In this document: positions 50,689 through 50,760 of the stretch, one piece after another | How positions within the stretch are numbered: the first letter of the stretch is position 1 | Layout: the number at the start of each line of letters is the position of its first letter | Assembly: GCA_937916485.1 (NCBI GenBank) | Contig: CALFSV010000276.1 | Coordinates: forward strand, 1 to 50,760 | Origin: an uncultured Paracoccaceae bacterium | GTDB lineage: Bacteria > Pseudomonadota > Alphaproteobacteria > Rhodobacterales > Rhodobacteraceae | DNA length: 50,760 nucleotides | Direction of reading: 5' to 3' | Notes under the pieces: model-generated | Databases searched by the model: none | What the model was told of the DNA's origin: nothing | The model's input: only the letters and a program-made list of their open reading frames with translations | Made by a program: the position numbers and the translations under genes

Positions 50689-50707
50689 TGGTATGTTTAT
50701 CTGACCA
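50689..50707. promoter_or_regulatory. candidate FCD-regulator operator at the right edge
   Basis: TGGT (50689-50692) and ACCA (50704-50707) flank an 11-nt AT-rich spacer, 18 nt upstream of the regulator start. FadR/PdhR-type proteins use TGGT-N-ACCA half-sites, though usually with shorter spacers. Could be autoregulatory. Confidence 0.3.
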
Positions 50708-50760
50708 GCGAAAGATGTCCAACGGGAAGTCGGAAAACCCGTTTTTGATGTCAGCTGCCC

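Noticed and set aside
1..50760. CRISPR arrays, tRNA or rRNA genes, insertion sequences, prophage or defence genes
   Set aside because: No regularly spaced repeats, no cloverleaf sequences in the gaps and no transposase, integrase, nuclease or toxin-antitoxin motifs were seen. All genes fit metabolic, transport, regulatory or housekeeping families.

Overview
The window reads as chromosomal DNA of an alphaproteobacterium, most likely a marine Rhodobacteraceae/Roseobacter-type organism. The evidence is high GC coding sequence, a MipZ cell-division ATPase, a split b/b' F0 ATP synthase operon, a duplicated phnE transport module, and gene orders (ffh - GNAT genes - chorismate mutase - rpsP - rimM - trmD - rplS - rpmE) typical of that group. 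I see no tRNA, rRNA, CRISPR array, IS element or prophage. The species assignment is inference.

Layout. (1) 0.3-3.7 kb: a LuxI-family acyl-homoserine-lactone synthase, divergent from an orphan membrane histidine kinase, then a degenerate Hint-domain protein. (2) 3.8-8.4 kb: a guanidine-I (ykkC) riboswitch heads an operon for an ABC importer (binding protein, permease, ATPase), a GdmH-type guanidine hydrolase and an extremely His-rich small protein, together a guanidine-as-nitrogen-source module. (3) 8.4-9.5 kb: an OpgC-like acyltransferase. (4) 9.7-18 kb, minus strand: a Ugp-type glycerol-3-phosphate/glycerophosphodiester importer with a metallophosphoesterase, a TIM-barrel protein, a PHP-domain phosphoesterase and a 2H-phosphoesterase-like protein. 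(5) 18-32 kb: a nearly complete phosphonate island: phnC-D-E-E-hexapeptide transferase, phnF-phnM (opposite strand), phnG-H-I-J-K-L-N, a DUF1045 2H protein and a second phnM. No phnP is present. (6) 32-35 kb: a small membrane protein, mipZ and the RNA helicase rhlE. (7) 35-44 kb, minus strand: the SRP/ribosome-maturation block, interrupted by two tandem sulfotransferase-like genes (between rimM and trmD) and five tandem GNAT acetyltransferases (between ffh and the chorismate mutase gene). (8) 44-47 kb: DoxX, LysR, EamA exporter and ArsR genes. (9) 47-49.8 kb: atpI-B-E-F'-F. (10) A GntR/FCD regulator at the right edge.

How it fits together. Regions 4 and 5 form a ~22 kb phosphorus-scavenging island taking up phosphate esters and phosphonates, with PhoB-like half-sites upstream of ugpB and a palindromic PhnF-type operator between phnF and phnG. 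Region 2 supplies nitrogen from guanidine under direct riboswitch control. Two dispersed repeat families are visible: a 26-bp palindrome in three copies (two after rhlE, one at the end of the FCD regulator gene) and a 37-nt element in two copies (inside the phn operon before phnJ, and after ffh).

The most interesting items are the His-rich protein translationally coupled to the guanidinase, which may replace the HypA/HypB-like nickel maturation factors known from cyanobacterial guanidinases; the absence of phnP beside three alternative phosphoesterases; the two dissimilar PhnM proteins; and the five GNAT genes joined by four identical 4-nt overlaps.
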